Of a stretch of DNA of 50,049 bases, positions 1 to 7,424 are shown piece by piece. The position numbers and the translations under genes were made by a program. The notes beneath the pieces were generated by a model, which worked only from the letters and a program-made list of their open reading frames with translations, made no database searches and was not told the origin of the DNA. The DNA comes from Bacillus sp. AFS073361. GTDB lineage: Bacteria; Bacillota; Bacilli; Bacillales; Cytobacillaceae. Each line of letters starts with the position of its first letter. Position 1 is the stretch's first letter. Location: the NCBI RefSeq assembly GCF_002567005.1, contig NZ_NUZU01000027.1, positions 1 to 50,049 on the forward strand, read 5' to 3'.

Positions 1-80
1 GTTACGTTGGCTCATGTTCTCACTAAATATATAGTAGAAACACGAATGTTATTGTTTGTTTGCACGATTTTGTTTGTTTA

Positions 81-94
81 GTTTTCAAAGAGCA
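81..94 (-). promoter_or_regulatory. boxA antitermination element in rRNA leader
   Basis: On the minus strand this reads TGCTCTTTGAAAAC, the Bacillus rRNA boxA signal. It lies just downstream of a strong promoter and points off the left edge, so it marks the untranslated leader of an rRNA operon whose 16S gene is outside the window. No rRNA-coding sequence itself is visible here. Confidence 0.75.
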
Positions 95-124
95 ATTCCA
101 CTTCAGTAAGAAGCGACAAAAAAT

Positions 125-154
125 ATTATACTATAATTCTTTTAAACAAGTCAA
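125..154 (-). promoter_or_regulatory. Sigma-A promoter of an rRNA operon running leftwards
   Basis: The minus strand shows TTGACT (149-154), an 18-bp spacer and a consensus TATAAT (125-130). It lies about 30 bp upstream of the boxA leader signal. An AT-rich stretch upstream (155-190) could act as an UP element. The strength of the -10 and the boxA context support an rRNA promoter. Confidence 0.7.
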
Positions 155-272
155 CATCTATTTTATAATAAAAAAGTTTATTGCTTGAAGATGTTTAACT
201 GCTCGAAAAGAACTTTCTTATAGTACCATGCAGCTCACTCCAAGTTCAATGAAAAGTTTTTCCAGTAAAACA

Positions 273-310
273 AAAATGGGCTGTGATTCGCAAACCACAA
301 CAGCCCTTTT
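273..310 (-). terminator. Terminator of the glycan-type cluster
   Basis: An inverted repeat with arms GGGCTGT and ACAGCCC is followed on the minus strand by a T-rich tract. It lies directly downstream of the small kinase gene and closes that transcription unit before the rRNA promoter. Between it and the promoter (155-272) I see no gene. Confidence 0.7.
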
Positions 311-314
311 GTTA

Positions 315-887
315 TTATTTTAAGTCTATCTTTTTCCATTCCTCATATATGGATGGGTTTAATTCCTTCACATGCCCTAAGAACTCATCTAAATAACCAA
401 GTTTTTTTAATCCAGTGAATAATTTAGTCGGGACAGACCTTACAGTAGTCATTGCCCTCTTGTGATCAATCACTTTAATTTCTCCCAGCTCATTAAAAAA
501 TATGTGGCGAACCTCGGTGTCAAGTCTAGCAAAACCAACCTTTTTTAATTCCCCTAGCATGAATAATATCTTCATTGCGATTAGCTTGGGTAGTTGCTTT
601 TCTTTTTTTAAGTAGGCTTTTAGATTACCTCCATTCACCAATTCCATTACAATATAATTGGATCCATATTCATAGAGACGGGGGATAACGGAACTTGATT
701 GTCCTATTTGTAGAGCATTTAACTCCTTTTTTTGATTGTCTTCATTAACATATACTTTGACACACTTCTCAGGTGACAATTGAAAAACGGACCCATCTGC
801 ACCTTTCCCAAGCATTGGAAAACCGTTCAAATCTTGTAACGTTATTTTGCCATTATTTTTGGCTGCTAATTTATTAAAATCATTCAT
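315..887 (-). CDS. Small protein-kinase-like protein (YrzF-type)
   Basis: A 190-aa cytoplasmic protein with a minimal eukaryotic-type kinase fold. It has a glycine-rich loop (LGKGADGSVF, about residues 26-35), a candidate ATP-binding lysine K44 in CVKVYV, a hinge VMELVNGG, and a C-lobe with RLDTEVRH and VIDHKRA where the HRD/DFG-like motifs are expected. It is shorter than canonical kinases and resembles the YrzF / lipopolysaccharide-kinase-like group of Bacillus. An AAGGAGAT site lies 6 nt before ATG 887. It follows the sugar epimerase gene by 18 nt, so it is probably the last gene of the glycan-type operon. The substrate is unknown; it could phosphorylate a protein or a sugar. Confidence 0.65.
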   Translation of the reverse strand: MNDFNKLAAKNNGKITLQDLNGFPMLGKGADGSVFQLSPEKCVKVYVNEDNQKKELNALQIGQSSSVIPRLYEYGSNYIVMELVNGGNLKAYLKKEKQLPKLIAMKILFMLGELKKVGFARLDTEVRHIFFNELGEIKVIDHKRAMTTVRSVPTKLFTGLKKLGYLDEFLGHVKELNPSIYEEWKKIDLK

Positions 888-905
888 TTCTTATCTCCTT
901 TTATT

Positions 906-1832
906 TCATTCTTCTTTCAATATCCTTTTATAATAGTTTAATGTTTCATTTAATCCTGTTTGCAAATCAAAGTTAGGTTTCCACGACAAAAGATTCACAG
1001 CTTCGGTATTATCCAATCGACTATAACGAATATCCCCTTCGCGTACAGGCATAGGGTTAGGTAATAGATTACTATTAGTTAATGAAGTGATTATTTGATA
1101 TAGTTGGTTAATGCTTGTTTTAGAATTAGTGCCGATATTGAAAATACCATTTGTTCCCGTTTCAATGGATAATACATTGGCACGCGCGACATCTTTCACA
1201 TACACAAAATCTCTTGTTTGTTCTCCGTCTCCTGATATATATGGGGCTTCACCATTGAGCACTTTCTTCAAAAAGATGGAGATGACCCCGCCTTCTCCAT
1301 TAGAAGATTGGCGCGGTCCATATACATTCGCATATCTAAGAATCGTGTAAGGAAGTTGAAAAAGTCGATGAAAGGCCTGAATGTATTGTTCTGAAGTATA
1401 TTTGCTAATTCCATAAAAGGATAAGGGGTGAACGGGGAATGTTTCCTTTATACTACAGTCATCTTTTTCCCCGTATACTGCACAAGACGAAGAAAATATG
1501 AATTTTTTCACGTTAAACTTATAGGAGCAGGCCAATAATCGAATCGTTCCCAGAATATTTTGGTTTGCATCCTCGACTGGATTTTTTATCGAGGAGGCAA
1601 CATCTACTTGTGCCGCTAAGTGGATCACCACATCCGGTCTTTCTCTTTCAAAAACAGCCTCAATTTTGGGCGACGAGATGTCCATTCTAATGAATCGAAC
1701 GTTTGGAGGGACAAATGCTTTATTACCAGACCGTAAATTATCTACTACGATCGGTTCATAACCGGATTGAATTAATAAATCAACAACATGCGAACCAATG
1801 AATCCAGCTCCCCCAGTTACGAGCACCTTCAT
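906..1832 (-). CDS. NAD-dependent sugar epimerase/dehydratase (UDP-glucose 4-epimerase-like)
   Basis: A 308-aa extended short-chain dehydrogenase/reductase. The N-terminal NAD motif GGAGFIGSHV (7-16) is followed by a catalytic Ser cluster (SSSCAVYG) and the YxxxK motif (YGISKYTSE). The protein should interconvert or modify nucleotide-activated hexoses, supplying a donor to the glycosyltransferase in the same cluster. Among Bacillus proteins it recalls YtcB of the spore-coat ytcABC-cotI-cotSA-cotS region. That parallel is inference from gene content. The exact sugar specificity cannot be read from sequence. No strong ribosome binding site is visible, but ATG 1832 gives the full Rossmann N-terminus. 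Confidence 0.8.
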   Translation of the reverse strand: MKVLVTGGAGFIGSHVVDLLIQSGYEPIVVDNLRSGNKAFVPPNVRFIRMDISSPKIEAVFERERPDVVIHLAAQVDVASSIKNPVEDANQNILGTIRLLACSYKFNVKKFIFSSSCAVYGEKDDCSIKETFPVHPLSFYGISKYTSEQYIQAFHRLFQLPYTILRYANVYGPRQSSNGEGGVISIFLKKVLNGEAPYISGDGEQTRDFVYVKDVARANVLSIETGTNGIFNIGTNSKTSINQLYQIITSLTNSNLLPNPMPVREGDIRYSRLDNTEAVNLLSWKPNFDLQTGLNETLNYYKRILKEE

Positions 1833-1930
1833 CCAAACTCACTACTCACTTTAATTAAACTAAGGGAAGATCGTCTAATCTTTTCCATACAACAAACCCC
1901 TTTAAATGTTTATAAACTTTGGGTTCTTCA

Positions 1931-3022
1931 TTAATATAACCCCAGTTCTTTGCCCCAAACCTCTATTTTCTCGAGATATCTCTTGAGGAGAGTGCTCTTA
2001 CCTCCACCCAACACCTTTTGCAAATGACTAGAGAGCTTTTTTTCAAGCGTTCTTTGTAAATAGGCTTTTTTAAGAAGATTTAGTGGATCCTCATTAAAGG
2101 TTATTCCATATTTTAACATCTCTTCACAATAAACTTGCACGCAATTTCTTCGAATCTCTTCTTCACTCTGCTGCCAATCTGAGCGAAAATCTATTAATAA
2201 TTCAACTAAAACGACTAAATCATACCAGCATGGATAATGTTTCGCAGACTCCCAATCAATTAAAGTAATTTTCCAATTCTCTACATCACGGGCATTTTCA
2301 CAGCAAATATTATGGACATGGAGGTCGCCATGGATGAGACATTGTCCGGATTCAGTAATTTCAGGAAAAAAAACGGGACCTTTTTTTAATATTTTTTTGA
2401 TTATTTTATACCTTGGTGCTATCAATTCTGTTAAATTAGGATCTTTCATTGCCCGTTCTAGGTTTTCCTTTGCCTTTTTGATTCCTTTCGTCCTTTCCTT
2501 AACCTTTTCCTCGGAATCAAAGTAAGGAAGTGAGGAGTCAAATAGGTCCGCATGCTGTAAAAATCGTTTATCATATGTTATGGCATGAAATTTTGCCACA
2601 GTAGGGATAATTTGTTCCAAATGCTTGGGGGCTAATTTTATTTGTCCACGTAACGGCTGTAAGCATTCAGTAAACATCCATGTTTCTTCGCCATTAACGT
2701 TCGGTTCCAACCAATACAATTTCGGCATAAACTCTTGATAAATGTTATAGGCTTTTTGATACATATTGATTTCCAACCGATGATTTTCTTTCAGCGGCTG
2801 TTTGTATATCTTTAGCACGATGGGAATGAACTCCCGTCCATCTGTTAGAATCAACTTCCAAATACTAGTCTTTTCACGAGTATTTTTAAGGCATTCTATT
2901 TTTTCATCTACTAATTTTACTTTTTTATTCAGGACTTTTTTTAGCTTTACTTCCCAATCATATTGTTTCCAACAGCTTAAAACTTCTTCTAAACTATTCA
3001 AAAAGAATGTTCCCTCCTTCAT
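1931..3022 (-). CDS. Aminoglycoside-phosphotransferase-fold kinase (CotS/APH-like)
   Basis: A 363-aa protein of the APH/choline-kinase fold. The Brenner-type catalytic motif LIHGDLHVHN and the metal-binding segment LIDWESAKHYPCWYDL are both intact. In Bacillus, relatives (CotS, CotI, YutH) are spore-coat associated, and the surrounding glycosyltransferase and epimerase match that setting, so a spore or envelope sugar kinase is more likely than antibiotic resistance. The start is ambiguous: ATG 3022 has only a distant GGGGAAG, whereas an internal AAGGAGG could serve TTG 3001. The gene begins 7 nt after the ATP-grasp gene ends, consistent with co-transcription. Confidence 0.7.
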   Translation of the reverse strand: MKEGTFFLNSLEEVLSCWKQYDWEVKLKKVLNKKVKLVDEKIECLKNTREKTSIWKLILTDGREFIPIVLKIYKQPLKENHRLEINMYQKAYNIYQEFMPKLYWLEPNVNGEETWMFTECLQPLRGQIKLAPKHLEQIIPTVAKFHAITYDKRFLQHADLFDSSLPYFDSEEKVKERTKGIKKAKENLERAMKDPNLTELIAPRYKIIKKILKKGPVFFPEITESGQCLIHGDLHVHNICCENARDVENWKITLIDWESAKHYPCWYDLVVLVELLIDFRSDWQQSEEEIRRNCVQVYCEEMLKYGITFNEDPLNLLKKAYLQRTLEKKLSSHLQKVLGGGKSTLLKRYLEKIEVWGKELGLY

Positions 3023-3029
3023 TTATTAT

Positions 3030-4211
3030 TTATAACTGTCTTCCCCATAAATTTCGCAAATGGGAAACAAAACTTCGAACAAATGGAAGTGGGTCATTCC
3101 AAGCAAAAAGAGCCTCAACTTTTTTACCAGATAAGCTCTTTATCCACTCAAAGAATTTCATTTCCCCTTTTTTGTGTTTTTGGCGAAAGGATAGAAAATC
3201 CCGAACAAAGTAAACCCATTTGACCCCTTCTTTCTGCTGTGTCACTGGTGTGGGATTTTGCCCGGTAAGGGATAAATAATACAAGTGAGCCAAATTAACC
3301 CCACAAGCAATTGATAACGCTTGAGTTAAACCGATTCTTGAATTGATTTCAATAAATTTCAGTTTTCCATCTCTTGGGTCCCGTTTAAATTCGGCAATAG
3401 CTAAGCCTTTGAATTCAATATCTTTCAGAAATGTCGTAGCGAGTTGAATGACTTCTTCGTCCCTAATACTAAGGGCAAGGGCTGTTGATCCAAAATGTGG
3501 GGGAAATTGATGTAATTTTTGATTCATCCACAAGCCAACTAAATTCATTTTCTCATCAAAAAATGTTTTCACAGAATAAATGCAATCCTCATTACCAGGG
3601 ATGACTTCCTGAATCATGAGTTTCCCGAATGGGCGATAAAAAAGGTACTCTTCTCTCAATTTAGAAGGCTCTTCAACAACGATTGCTTTTTTATAGAGTC
3701 TATGATCGATATTTGTGCGAAAATGGGAGGAATAAACTGGTTTTAAAATGCAAGGGAAGGTAACTTGATCAATAATTTCTTCGAACTGCTCTTCGTTATT
3801 AATAGCAAATGTTTTTGGGCATGGCACATTTGATTTAAGCGCCAATTCGTATGTTAGTCTTTTATCCAATACCGCTTCTACCAGGGTGTGTTTTGGTAAT
3901 AGAAACCTATAATAGTGGGAAAGGACAAATCTGTTTTTTGAAATAAACTGAACAAAGTCATCAGAACCTGCGTACAGGACTGCCTTTTGTCCTACTTTTT
4001 GTGCCAGCCTGGTAAGAAATAAAATTAATGCAGGTCCTTCACTAACTGGATTCGGACAAATTCCACAAGTGGCTAATCGAGTTTTACCAATTTCATATTT
4101 TCCTTTCGTATCAAAGGCATATACCTTTATTCCGGTTTGCGCTAAACTTCTTACAATTCCTATACCTGTTGCACTAAGATCAAGTACAACAGCAGGAACA
4201 TCGTGTCGCAT
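3030..4211 (-). CDS. ATP-grasp carboxylate-amine ligase-like protein
   Basis: A 393-aa protein with a pre-ATP-grasp N-terminal domain (VVLDLSATGIGIVRSL, dinucleotide-like) and an ATP-grasp core. The core shows PCILKPVYSSHF for the ATP lysine and AEFKRDPRDGKLKFIEINSR, whose E and N residues bind metal. Such enzymes ligate a carboxylate to an amine via an acylphosphate. The acceptor is unknown; here it probably decorates a saccharide or peptide made by the cluster. ATG 4211 is preceded by AAAGGAGGAG. It lies 15 nt after the glycosyltransferase gene, so it is part of the same operon. Confidence 0.7.
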   Translation of the reverse strand: MRHDVPAVVLDLSATGIGIVRSLAQTGIKVYAFDTKGKYEIGKTRLATCGICPNPVSEGPALILFLTRLAQKVGQKAVLYAGSDDFVQFISKNRFVLSHYYRFLLPKHTLVEAVLDKRLTYELALKSNVPCPKTFAINNEEQFEEIIDQVTFPCILKPVYSSHFRTNIDHRLYKKAIVVEEPSKLREEYLFYRPFGKLMIQEVIPGNEDCIYSVKTFFDEKMNLVGLWMNQKLHQFPPHFGSTALALSIRDEEVIQLATTFLKDIEFKGLAIAEFKRDPRDGKLKFIEINSRIGLTQALSIACGVNLAHLYYLSLTGQNPTPVTQQKEGVKWVYFVRDFLSFRQKHKKGEMKFFEWIKSLSGKKVEALFAWNDPLPFVRSFVSHLRNLWGRQL

Positions 4212-4226
4212 GTTGTTCTCCTCCTT

Positions 4227-5519
4227 TCATAATAATGATTGATAAACTTCTTCAATTTTCCGAACCATTTTATTAACGGTTAAATGTCGTTGTGCATATG
4301 CATAGGCATTTTGTGCTAATTCTTCCCTTAATGATTTTTTTTGTAAGAGGAGCAATAACTTGTCTGCAAGTTGCTTGTAGTTAGCAGGTTCAACGATAAT
4401 TCCTGAATAGTTATCTTCAATAATCTCTGGAATCCCCCCGCAATTGGTTGTAAGGATTGCCTGATTGCTAAACATTGCTTCGATAATGGAGAGCGGCAGT
4501 GTATCACTAGTTGTTGGGAGTACAAAAATGTCTGATTCGCTTAACAACTTGGGTATGTCATTTCTGCTCCCTAAAAAGGTAATATTTTTTAATCTCAACT
4601 GTTTTACCTGCTTCTCAAGATCCTTTCTCATTTCACCATCGCCGACAATCCTCACTTCTACATTTTTCAGTTTGTCTTTTATGAGCGCTAACGCTTCAAA
4701 TAAATACTTATGTCCTTTACGAGGACGAAGCCGTGCGATACAAGTTATGACCGTTTTATTCCTGCTTTTCTTCTGAAAATTCCCTACACCAAAATCAATC
4801 CCTGTATGAACAGTAGTTATTTTATTATCCGCTGCACCTAAATTTCCTAGAATTGGACGGAAGATATCGCAAAGGACGATTACTTGATTGGCATTTTTTA
4901 TGGCATGGCTATCAATCGCCCAAAAATAGTTTTGCTCAACCGAACCTTCCTCCATCAAGTTAAACTTTAATCTGTTTTGGGTCATAAATCCGTGAGGTGT
5001 AAAAAGAAGAGGTTTTTGAAAGGATTGGTTAAGCATTCCCAGTACATTAGCTGTATATCGATCTTGTGCGTGGATAATATCGTATTGAGACAGATCAAAA
5101 TTTTTTAACATCATATAATAACTGGATAATTTGCTGATATTGTGTAGAATTTTTTCATTAAAACTGCCATAACGATTAAGAAAAAATTGTTTAAATTCCT
5201 CAGAAAAGTGATTGCGTAATTTCTTCATTTCCTCTGGCGAAAAAGAGTTTAATGCTATTACATCGACACTATGTCCTAAATTTTCCAAGCCAATTTTAAG
5301 GGTATTGATATATTTCTGCAAACCGCCTATCAATGGATATTCCCAAAATGTTGTGATTAATATTTTTAATTTTTTGTTTGGTATTTTTGTTGTATAGAAG
5401 TGCTCCCTTTTTGTTGCTAGTTCTTGTTCAATAGGTTGATCAATTCCGTAATATTGATCCAATGTAGAGATTAAATATGGAAAAATGGCTGGCATAAAAG
5501 GTTGGTCATTTTCGATCAT
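4227..5519 (-). CDS. Glycosyltransferase family 4 (GT-B fold, CotSA-like)
   Basis: A protein of about 430 aa with an N-terminal extension of some 45 residues, then a GT-B donor/acceptor architecture. ITTFWEYPLIGGLQKY marks the N-domain glycine loop, and VITCIARLRPRKGHKYL plus the E-x7-E region (LPLSIIEAMFSNQAIL...GGIPEIIE) mark the nucleotide-sugar site of GT4 retaining transferases. I chose ATG 5519 over 5525 because GGAGGG is then 8 nt away. The start overlaps the deacetylase stop as ATGA, implying translational coupling. In context it should add a hexose or HexNAc to a spore or envelope glycan. The donor is unknown. Confidence 0.8.
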   Translation of the reverse strand: MIENDQPFMPAIFPYLISTLDQYYGIDQPIEQELATKREHFYTTKIPNKKLKILITTFWEYPLIGGLQKYINTLKIGLENLGHSVDVIALNSFSPEEMKKLRNHFSEEFKQFFLNRYGSFNEKILHNISKLSSYYMMLKNFDLSQYDIIHAQDRYTANVLGMLNQSFQKPLLFTPHGFMTQNRLKFNLMEEGSVEQNYFWAIDSHAIKNANQVIVLCDIFRPILGNLGAADNKITTVHTGIDFGVGNFQKKSRNKTVITCIARLRPRKGHKYLFEALALIKDKLKNVEVRIVGDGEMRKDLEKQVKQLRLKNITFLGSRNDIPKLLSESDIFVLPTTSDTLPLSIIEAMFSNQAILTTNCGGIPEIIEDNYSGIIVEPANYKQLADKLLLLLQKKSLREELAQNAYAYAQRHLTVNKMVRKIEEVYQSLL

Positions 5520-6172
5520 TTCCATACCCTCCTAATGATTTCAAATGCTTCCCCGTATTCGACCCCAACCGTCATACCTCTGATACGCGCCAAATATCTC
5601 ACACCATCATAGGAACGTGGATGTGGGAATGGTCTCATTTCTACATCATAATATTGAAGAGATCTGATTTTATCTTCTATGGTATCTGTAATATCCACAA
5701 AATAATTAGGTTTGAATTCTTTGTCATTTGTATGCTGACTCCATTCACTCGACGAAACCGTTTCAAAACAAAGAATTTCAACCGGATCTTTTCCAGGCAA
5801 CGGCCGTGCTGCTGTTAACACTGCCTGAAATAATATTTGGTGGTCACGGTTGGTATCACCATAATGATGGGTGAAAATCATGTCAGGAGTATATTTGTCC
5901 ATCAGGTTCTCAATAGATTTGTTAATTTCAACAAGCGGGATTGTTTCTAGTAATAAATTTGGGAATTCCAGAAATAGAACCTCATCTACTCCTAAGTGTT
6001 TATTTGCCTTCAGCATAAATTCTGGTATATGATGCTCCTCTTCCTTCCGCCCCTTAGCAGCAATCACAGTAATGACTTTATAGCCATGATTAATTAATTT
6101 CTTAATGGTACCTCCACTTCCAAGAATCTCATCATCAGGATGAGCGGCAATCACAAGCACATTCTTACTCAT
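5516..6172 (-). CDS. PIG-L/LmbE family N-deacetylase
   Basis: A 218-aa zinc-dependent deacetylase. The signature AAHPDDEILGSGG (9-21) supplies the His-Asp-Asp metal site, and THHYGDTNRDH supplies the second His region. Family members remove N-acetyl groups from GlcNAc-containing small molecules or lipids (PIG-L, MshB, BshB). The neighbouring glycosyltransferase overlaps its stop codon, so it probably deacetylates the sugar that is transferred here, rather than acting in bacillithiol synthesis, although BshB-like activity cannot be excluded. It is the first gene of the six-gene cluster. ATG 6172 is preceded by TTGAGG and GGAG. Confidence 0.78.
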   Translation of the reverse strand: MSKNVLVIAAHPDDEILGSGGTIKKLINHGYKVITVIAAKGRKEEEHHIPEFMLKANKHLGVDEVLFLEFPNLLLETIPLVEINKSIENLMDKYTPDMIFTHHYGDTNRDHQILFQAVLTAARPLPGKDPVEILCFETVSSSEWSQHTNDKEFKPNYFVDITDTIEDKIRSLQYYDVEMRPFPHPRSYDGVRYLARIRGMTVGVEYGEAFEIIRRVWK

Positions 6173-6210
6173 TAGAAAACCTCAACTCCTGTTAAAATAG
6201 TTTTCTTGTA

Positions 6211-6240
6211 ATTATATGTTAATAAGAAGAAGGCGATATG
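6211..6240 (-). promoter_or_regulatory. Possible sporulation (sigma-E-like) promoter
   Basis: Upstream of the deacetylase the minus strand contains CATATAAT (6211-6218), one mismatch from the sigma-E -10 CATACAAT. A CATAT-containing segment lies about 17 nt further upstream at the expected -35 side. The spacing is slightly long. This is suggestive only, but it fits a mother-cell role for the cluster. Confidence 0.3.
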
Positions 6241-6308
6241 GACAAATATGGTAATAAAGAAAAATAGGCATTTTTAGGAATTCTTGGCTATTTCCTTCTA
6301 CACTAGAT

Positions 6309-6343
6309 TTTTAATAAAAAAAACATATGCATTCCGCATATGT
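6309..6343 (-). terminator. Rho-independent terminator
   Basis: On the minus strand ACATATGC-GGAAT-GCATATGT is followed by eight Ts. It lies about 55 nt downstream of the 55-aa ORF and just upstream of the glycan-type cluster, so it separates the two transcription units. Confidence 0.75.
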
Positions 6344-6398
6344 TCTCTAGAGCTGGAAAACTTTTCAAGTACATTTTCTAAAAAACACCCCTTTCTCA

Positions 6399-6566
6399 TT
6401 AGAACCTCGTTAACCTTTTCATGATGTCTGTTTTTCGTTCCCTATCTTTAATTCTGGTTAAATCTAGCGCATACTCATGTCCTTTATTTTTCGATTTTAA
6501 GATTTCTCTTATTGCATTTTTTACACTTTCTTCATCATCTATAACCATAATCACCTTACGCAGCAT
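6399..6566 (-). CDS. 55-aa orphan peptide, receiver-domain-like N-terminus
   Basis: A short ORF with a good AGGTGGGG ribosome binding site 4 nt before ATG 6566, ending in TAA. The N-terminus MLRKVIMVIDDEESVKNAIR looks like the first strand, acidic pair and first helix of a response-regulator receiver domain. The protein then ends after a basic helix (KMKRLTRF-type tail) without the phospho-acceptor Asp, Thr or Lys regions. It may be a degraded response regulator or a genuine small protein. I do not recognise a family. A terminator follows it. Confidence 0.45.
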   Translation of the reverse strand: MLRKVIMVIDDEESVKNAIREILKSKNKGHEYALDLTRIKDRERKTDIMKRLTRF

Positions 6567-6767
6567 TCTTCCCCACCTCTACATTTCATTTATTTTTCTA
6601 TAAAAGTTTCAAAGCATGCCCTTTTCCAAAAAAGGGTATGAAATCCATCTAGCGGCATCCATAAAACACTGTACAAGATAAAGTATGCAATAATCGTTTC
6701 CGGTACAACCGAAAACGGTTCAAATAAAGCTTTTATGTTGTTGTAAATACGATTGTTGCAGGAACAA

Positions 6768-6803
6768 TAAAAACCGTTCTCATCATTTGAGAACGGTTTT
6801 TAT
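6768..6803 (-). terminator. Terminator of sr1
   Basis: A perfect inverted repeat: AACCGTTCTCA, a short loop, then TGAGAACGGTT, followed on the minus strand by TTTATTG. It lies 20 nt downstream of the SR1P stop codon and defines the 3' end of the SR1 RNA. Confidence 0.85.
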
Positions 6804-6822
6804 TGTATTAATTTATCTTGAA

Positions 6823-6945
6823 TTATTTAGAAGCCTTCTTTTGTTTTTTATCACAGCAAGTGCATTGTCCGTACAAAGTTGATACTTTCTCATTCTCAAA
6901 TTGCTCAATTGTGTTATTGCAATTTTGGCATATGATAGTTCCCAT
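6823..6945 (-). CDS. sr1P: SR1P, GapA-binding peptide encoded by SR1
   Basis: A 40-aa peptide starting MGTIICQNCNNTIEQFE and ending with a CTCCDKKQKK-type tail. It has two CxxC-like pairs (C6/C9, C28/C30-C31) typical of SR1P. In B. subtilis SR1P binds glyceraldehyde-3-phosphate dehydrogenase GapA and promotes the GapA-RNase J1 interaction. AAAGGGG lies 8 nt before ATG 6945. It is too short for routine gene callers. The C-terminus is lysine-rich rather than His/Asp-rich as in the B. subtilis peptide, as far as I recall that sequence. It is expressed from the CcpN-controlled sr1 promoter. Confidence 0.85.
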   Translation of the reverse strand: MGTIICQNCNNTIEQFENEKVSTLYGQCTCCDKKQKKASK

Positions 6946-6999
6946 TAGAAAAACCCCTTTGTTTGAATTTTATTAGATAGACAATTTTAACCTCTTAAA

Positions 7000-7015
7000 A
7001 TGTAAGCGGTTTTTA
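7000..7015 (-). promoter_or_regulatory. Weak cre-like site in sr1 leader
   Basis: ATGTAAGCGGTTTTTA matches 14 of 16 positions of the CcpA cre consensus WTGNNARCGNWWWCAW. It lies just downstream of the predicted sr1 start site. The mismatches fall in the right half, so binding is uncertain. Confidence 0.35.
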
Positions 7016-7027
7016 CTTGTTGATATT

Positions 7028-7056
7028 ATAATAGTATATCACATTTAGATTGTCAA
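7028..7056 (-). promoter_or_regulatory. sr1 promoter
   Basis: The minus strand has a perfect -35 TTGACA (7051-7056), a 17-bp spacer and TATTAT (7028-7033). Transcription should start near 7020. The CcpN box at 7033-7043 overlaps the spacer and -10, and a second box sits just upstream of the -35. Confidence 0.8.
7033..7043 (-). promoter_or_regulatory. CcpN operator (promoter-proximal)
   Basis: The minus strand reads TGTGATATACT, matching all 11 positions of the reported CcpN consensus TRTGHYATAYW. It overlaps the -10 side of the sr1 promoter spacer, where CcpN represses under glycolytic conditions in B. subtilis. Confidence 0.8.
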
Positions 7057-7064
7057 TCGTAAAT

Positions 7065-7075
7065 TGTATAACACA
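7065..7075 (-). promoter_or_regulatory. CcpN operator (upstream)
   Basis: The minus strand reads TGTGTTATACA, again 11 of 11 to TRTGHYATAYW. It is in the same orientation as the proximal box, with 32 bp between centres (about three helical turns), as expected for cooperative binding. Confidence 0.8.
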
Positions 7076-7256
7076 TTTCAAGGAATAATCTCGATTGTTA
7101 GGAAACTATAAATTTAAGGTACTGGTGCACAAATTTCAGATAACTTGAAAAGTAGATAATCACAAAGATTAATTTACATCTGTCCCTAGTATCGGCCCCA
7201 CCTACGCCAAATACGCTGACGGCCACGCATGCCATCCAACCCATTATCTATTATAA

Positions 7257-7272
7257 TAGAAAACGCTTACAT
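7257..7272 (-). promoter_or_regulatory. cre site upstream of sr1
   Basis: ATGTAAGCGTTTTCTA matches 15 of 16 cre positions. It sits about 240 bp upstream of the sr1 start, resembling the distal cre reported about 260 bp upstream of B. subtilis sr1. Apart from this site and the CcpN boxes, I see no gene in 7076-7424. Confidence 0.6.
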
Positions 7273-7424
7273 TTTCAAACTTTAATTGAATTTTCAGAAA
7301 AAATTAAATCTAGAATTTATCATTTCCTACACAACGAAGAAAATGGCACCACATAATGGCACCATTCCTATTTTTCTTGTAAACTGCCAAGTTTAATATC
7401 ACTTTATGCAATCTATCTGACACC

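Larger units (their letters stand above)
6768..7021 (-). ncRNA. sr1: SR1 dual-function small RNA
   Basis: A short transcription unit delimited by a sigma-A promoter (7028-7056) and a strong terminator (6768-6803), predicted at about 250 nt. It contains a 40-codon ORF matching SR1P. In B. subtilis, SR1 is a roughly 205-nt RNA that base-pairs with ahrC mRNA (arginine catabolism activator) and also encodes SR1P. Identity rests on the encoded peptide, the promoter architecture and CcpN operators rather than on RNA sequence alignment. The base-pairing region to ahrC cannot be tested here because ahrC is not in the window. Confidence 0.8.

Noticed and set aside
1931..3022. Aminoglycoside resistance gene
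   Set aside because: Although it has the APH fold, its location in a glycan-type operon and Bacillus relatives such as CotS make a resistance role unlikely.
6613..6640. Inverted repeat CATGCCCTTTT/AAAAGGGTATG as a terminator
   Set aside because: No T-run follows on either strand, and the nearest genes already have good terminators.
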